Below are positions 54,210 to 58,000 of a DNA stretch of 58,000 nucleotides, piece after piece. How positions within the stretch are numbered: position 1 is the first letter of the stretch; each line of letters opens with the position of its first letter. This stretch comes from Adiantum capillus-veneris (taxonomy: Eukaryota; Streptophyta; Polypodiopsida; Polypodiales; Pteridaceae). Location of the stretch: contig CM043959.1 in the NCBI GenBank assembly GCA_014529385.2, positions 91,557,529-91,615,528 of the forward strand, in the 5' to 3' direction. Made by a program: the position numbers and the translations under genes. The notes below the pieces were generated by a model that made no database searches, had not been told where the DNA came from, and was given only the letters and a program-made list of their open reading frames with translations.

Positions 54210-55418
54210 TTGAATAAGCCTCCATGGGATTTAGACGTTAAATCATTTCAAGGTGATAATGGTTCAGTTGCATCCGAAGATAGCAGACCACAATCACTCA
54301 GAACTTTTCCATCATATATGGGGGACTATGAGGCAAGGTCACAAATTCAAAGAGTACCTTCTCAAAGAATAGGCGGGTCAAATCAATTGGACACTAAAAT
54401 CCTGACAGACTTGTTGACCACTCCGGTCAAGTGTACAATCACATTGGCAGAATTGTTAAAAATTAGGCCAAGCATGTGGACGCCTCTTAAGTTCTTCGAA
54501 ACCGAGCTTAATGACACAGAACCGAAGAAATTCAACACTAGACCAGTGCCACTCAACAAGGTAGGAGAGTATTGTGAAGGTGAAGACGGCAACACAACCC
54601 TACCAGTTGAGTATAACGGCATAGAGACTAAGGCAATACTTGATAGTGGAGCTGGCATTGCCATTGCGACCAAAATGCTATGGGAAAAATGGGGAAAACC
54701 AGCAATACGAACAACTAGAATGAAATTGCAACTGGTGGATGGGCACATAGAAAGGCCTATAGGATTTCTTGAGGCAATTGTGGTATCTTCCTGTGGCATA
54801 GAGTACGAACATACCTTTGCCATAATAGATTTCGGCAAGAAGAACAACTATGAAATTATCCTTGGTAGGCCGTTCATGAGGCAACTCAAAATGGTGCAGT
54901 ACTGGGTGTATGATTATTTGTATCTAAGACATGCTAAAACTACTACACGCGTAAACATGAAAAATCATAGCTACCATGATGTCACGAGAACCCCTGTGGA
55001 AGAATTTGACTCAGCCACCATTAGTGGATCAGAAGTCCCAGCGTGGCTTTGTAAGAAAAAGGAGATATGGATGTGCGGGGCATCTCAATGTAGTGAATTT
55101 GAAAACAATGAAAGGACACTAGAGAGGGTGTTGGAAGACAATGCCTATATACGAGAACCTTTTCCTGAAGAGAAGCTCGAACCCCTAGAATGGTCTCAAA
55201 TTTTGGCTGCATTGGATGTATGCGTCAATAAAGTCACTCCCACCAAATTTTGTGATGAGAATGGCTACGATATCATACCATACTACATGTTGAGCAAAAT
55301 TGTGGAGGAGGACGAGAACGATGGAGATACTGAGAATATGAGGATCCATAAAACAGAAATGAAACTTGAGATTAAGATAGGGGGCTATGTGGACATCCCC
55401 ACTACAGAAATCAAGTAG
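54210..55418 (+). CDS. pol: Protease region of element F
   Basis: A 402-residue frame. CTITLAELLKIRPSMW (about residue 75) precedes the retropepsin: AILDSGAGIAIATK with D145-S-G-A as catalytic triad, and EIILGRPFMRQL at 215-226. VNMKNHSYHDVTRTPVEEFD, EIWMCGASQ and DENGYDIIPYYML form the linker that continues after a TAG at 55416. Protease cleaves the polyprotein. It is the only Athila/Tat protease of the window with a canonical active site. Confidence 0.93.
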   Translation: MNKPPWDLDVKSFQGDNGSVASEDSRPQSLRTFPSYMGDYEARSQIQRVPSQRIGGSNQLDTKILTDLLTTPVKCTITLAELLKIRPSMWTPLKFFETELNDTEPKKFNTRPVPLNKVGEYCEGEDGNTTLPVEYNGIETKAILDSGAGIAIATKMLWEKWGKPAIRTTRMKLQLVDGHIERPIGFLEAIVVSSCGIEYEHTFAIIDFGKKNNYEIILGRPFMRQLKMVQYWVYDYLYLRHAKTTTRVNMKNHSYHDVTRTPVEEFDSATISGSEVPAWLCKKKEIWMCGASQCSEFENNERTLERVLEDNAYIREPFPEEKLEPLEWSQILAALDVCVNKVTPTKFCDENGYDIIPYYMLSKIVEEDENDGDTENMRIHKTEMKLEIKIGGYVDIPTTEIK

Positions 55419-55982
55419 GAAGGAGAAGAATTTTATGATTCTTGTGATCAAAGTGAAAACAAGGATAACGCGGATGACGAGAAGTCGGAAAATACGGAGG
55501 GAGACAACAATCAAGATCAAGACAATGACGTCTTCTACAATTTTCCAAACCAAAGTGAGAGACGCCAAAAAAGATACAAGAGTAAACGACACCATATCAG
55601 TCCACCAACCAGGTTGAGACCCATGCCGGAGTTTAAGGGTAAGACACATTTCCTTATGAACATTCATGCTGTTGATTGTGCTAAGGATAAAGTGTCACAA
55701 AGATTTCTTAAGGTTATTGACTCAGGATTTAAATCCAGACTGTTGAAACCTAAGAAAACCAACAAACCAAAAAAAAGAGTTGCAACAGAAAAACTGAATG
55801 TCTGTGGTAGCCCAATTATGACGAAAATTGAAAGGAAAATGAGATACAATGAGTTGAAACAAAAAATTAAAAATGTATGGACAACTGAAATGGAAAGTAG
55901 CGATGGAACGAATGAGAGTGATGGGAGTAAAAAGATAGATGTACCTCCTCACTATTGTAAGTACATCATTTAGGAAAGAAGA
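55419..55982 (+). pseudogene. Linker between protease and RT, element F
   Basis: The same frame continues after the TAG at 55416 with an acidic stretch (ENKDNADDEKSENTEGDN), FPNQSERRQK, MPEFKGKTHFLMNIHAVDCAKDK and a basic part (LLKPKKTNKPKKR). It is stopped again by TAG at 55971. A homologous linker occurs in B. Its function is unknown. Confidence 0.8.
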
Positions 55983-57530
55983 TTGGTGGTTCAGCAACCA
56001 ATGAGGGAGACTAAATCAAACGAGTCCTACGATGGGCCAGAGAACACCAAGAAAATAGACTTAGCAGAGCCAGGAGAAAATCCGCGACCTGCTTACATTG
56101 CCACAGATCTAAGTCGAGAAGGAGAGATCAAAACACTTAAGGAATTTCGAGATGTATTTGCATGGTCGTACAAAGATTTGAAGGGAGTGGATCCTAACAT
56201 TTGTGAACATTCAATCCCTCTGAAGTCTGATGCAAATCCAAGCAAACAATGTCCATACACGTATAATGAGACATTCGCCAAAAGGATAAAAGAGGAGATA
56301 AACAAACTTATGGAGGCTGAATTTATTTATGAGATAGAGCACACGGACTGGGTGTCCCCGATAGTGGTGGTACCCAAGAAAAACGGGAAATTACGAGTGT
56401 GTGTAAATCTCAAGAAGGTAAACGCAGCCACGATAAGGGACAACTACCCTCTTCCTATCACTGAACACGTCTTGGAACGAGTGGCAGGCAAGCAAGCCTA
56501 TAGCTTTATGGACGGATTCTCTGGTTATAACCAATTGGGGGTCAAACTAGAAGATCAATACACAACATCATTTGCAACAGAATGGGGCATATATGCGTTT
56601 AGGGTAATGCCATTTGGCTTGACCAATGCTCCAACCACATTTCAGAAATTAATGACACACGCTTTTAAAGAATACTTGAGAAAATTCTTGGATATTTACA
56701 TGGACGACTTGTGTGTCTATTCTCTATTGAGAGAAGACCATATAGATCATCTGAGAAAGGTATTTGAAAAATGCAGAACGTATAGGATTTGCCTCAACCC
56801 AGAAAAATGTGTATTCATGGTACGACAAGGTAAAATCTTAGGTCACATAGTGTCGACTAATGGAATTACCACTGATGAAGACAAGGTAAAGGTGAACATA
56901 GAATTTCCAAGACCAAACACTGTACGAGAGGTACGATCATTTATGGGACATTGTGGATACTACCGACATTTTATCTACATGTACGCTGTAATAGCAAAAC
57001 CCTTGTATAGTCTAATCATGCTCTTCATTTGGACAAATGAATGTGAGGAGTCATTCCAGAAACTGAAAGATGCACTGGTATCTGCACCAATTCTAAAAGC
57101 ACCAGATTGGTCAAAGATCTTCCATGTACATGTAGATGCTTCGGCATTTGCAATAGGTTGTATATTAGCACAACCAGATGAGGGTAAGACGGACTTTCCA
57201 ATCAGTTATGCTAGTAGACAACTCAACAGTGCAGAAAAGAATTATACTACCACTGAAAGAGAAGGATTGGGTATGATATATGCGGTAAAGAAATTTCGGC
57301 ATTACTTACTCGCGAACAAATTCACATTCTTTGTGGATCATCATGCACTCTTGTACTTAGTAAACAAACCTTGTAACACGGGACAAATTGTAAGATGGTT
57401 CATTGTGTTACTGGAGTTTGATTTTACGGTAGTAGTTAAGAAAGGAAAAACGCATCAAAGAGCAGACCACCTTTCTCGACTACTACATGGCGAAAAAGCT
57501 ACCGGGGTAAATGATGATCTCCCAGACGCT
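55983..57530 (+). CDS. pol: Reverse transcriptase and RNase H, element F
   Basis: It is in the same frame as the protease and linker. RT motifs are FAWSYKDLKGVDPNICEHSIP, DWVSPIVVVPKKNGKLRVCVN, DGFSGYNQL, VMPFGLTNAPTTFQ and the catalytic IYMDDL at 56697-56708 (about residue 239). RNase H has FHVHVDASAFAI, TTTEREGLGMIYAVK, FFVDHHALLYL and ADHLSRL. Catalytic Asp and Glu residues are all present. The frame stays open to 57632, but homology to A (GVDDDIPDA) ends at about 57530, after which residues are unrelated. Confidence 0.96.
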
Positions 57531-58000
57531 GATAACCGTTTTTTGGCTCTCCGTAATTGCCATAGTGAGTTAACCCACCCTACCAAAATCATCCAAACAC
57601 TGTGGCTATCCCTACCATTTCACTGTATATAGGTGCGTGTGAGTTAGGGGACTTTTCCCATATCTTCTTAAAAACCCTCAACTAGCTAGTCACTGGGCTA
57701 GTTGAGCCAAAAAAATTAAAAAATATAAAAAATATAAGTATATTATGGCCCATTTGTGTGTAAATATTTCATTGTATATAGGGCCTAAATAAAAGGATTT
57801 TCATAATTATTTTTGTATTTATTTAAATATTTCTACCTATGGTGTGTTATTTATACTATGTACATTGACTCACCATTACCATATTTTTTCTTACCATTTT
57901 GCATACTCTTTATTCCATTTAAAAATAATATCATGCAAGCTTCTCTTATTTTTGGTGTAACTCCATCCCAACAAAAATCCAAAAACACTAGTTTTATTTA
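57531..58000. other. Unassigned AT-rich sequence after the end of element F
   Basis: No gene. It contains a 10-base stem, CTCAACTAGC / GCTAGTTGAG, at 57677-57706, followed by very AT-rich sequence. It replaces the integrase region expected here, so an insertion or deletion junction is at about 57530. Confidence 0.55.

Larger units (their letters stand above)
49761..57530 (+). mobile_element. Element F: Athila/Tat-like Ty3/gypsy retrotransposon, 3' part missing
   Basis: It begins with an LTR ending in CTAAAACA followed by a tRNA-Asp primer-binding site, then a leader, gag, protease, linker, RT and RNase H. Homology ends abruptly at about 57530, before the zinc module, so integrase and the 3' LTR are missing or beyond an insertion. 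It is the least decayed Athila/Tat copy of the window, though gag has several stops. Confidence 0.9.

Noticed and set aside
55387-55617. Basic 76-residue frame overlapping the F linker
   Set aside because: The alternative frame matches the linker conserved in B, so this one is a shadow.

Overview
This window looks like nuclear DNA from a land plant. Every recognisable coding region belongs to an LTR retrotransposon, and I found no host gene, rRNA or tRNA gene. The plant call rests on primer-binding sites matching the 3' ends of tRNA-Asp (TGGCGCCG..GCCGGGGAC at 24795 and 50698) and initiator tRNA-Met (TGGTATCAGAGC, minus strand, about 38371-38382). It also rests on Athila/Tat-like and chromovirus Ty3/gypsy pol genes, a Ty1/copia element with TGT..ACA LTR ends, and long low-complexity AT-rich filler. 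I cannot name the species. A lineage outside the familiar flowering plants is possible but is only an impression.

Layout. 1-14280 (minus) is a decayed Athila/Tat-like element, B. In its 5'-3' order it carries a partial gag-protease copy (C), a second gag, protease, RT, damaged RNase H, a doubled integrase zinc domain, integrase, a second protease-like domain, a polypurine tract, a palindrome array and an accessory ORF. 15060-17110 (plus) is chromovirus fragment D with its integrase core deleted. About 17200-45640 (plus) is a related element, A: leader with palindrome array 1, gag, then a deletion of protease and RT, RNase H, doubled zinc domain, integrase, second protease-like domain, polypurine tract, array 2 and an accessory ORF. 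A is interrupted twice. A 7.1-kb non-autonomous LTR element lies at 23827-30915. An unresolved insertion G lies at about 32197-40011 and itself contains a complete copia element (33506-38706, 5-bp target duplication TCATG). 45640-48900 is unassigned sequence with a foldback repeat, GA and AC microsatellites and a decayed coding remnant. 48950-49750 is an integrase fragment E of chromovirus type, cut by the 5' LTR of a third Athila/Tat-like element, F (49761 to about 57530), whose gag-protease-RT-RNase H run is the best preserved of the three.

The most unusual signal is shared by A and B. In both, after integrase and the second protease-like domain, there is a purine tract, a TATA-like sequence, an array of spaced palindromes centred on CGCG, and then the same accessory ORF family. 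The palindromes differ in sequence (ACATCCTACGCGTAGGATGT in A, AAATAATCGCGATTATTT in B), yet one unit in each is preceded by the identical 15 bases CATTTTGATGAAAAA. A carries a second array of its own palindrome in front of gag. This resembles an element-encoded regulatory system whose binding sites have switched between families, but the function is inference.
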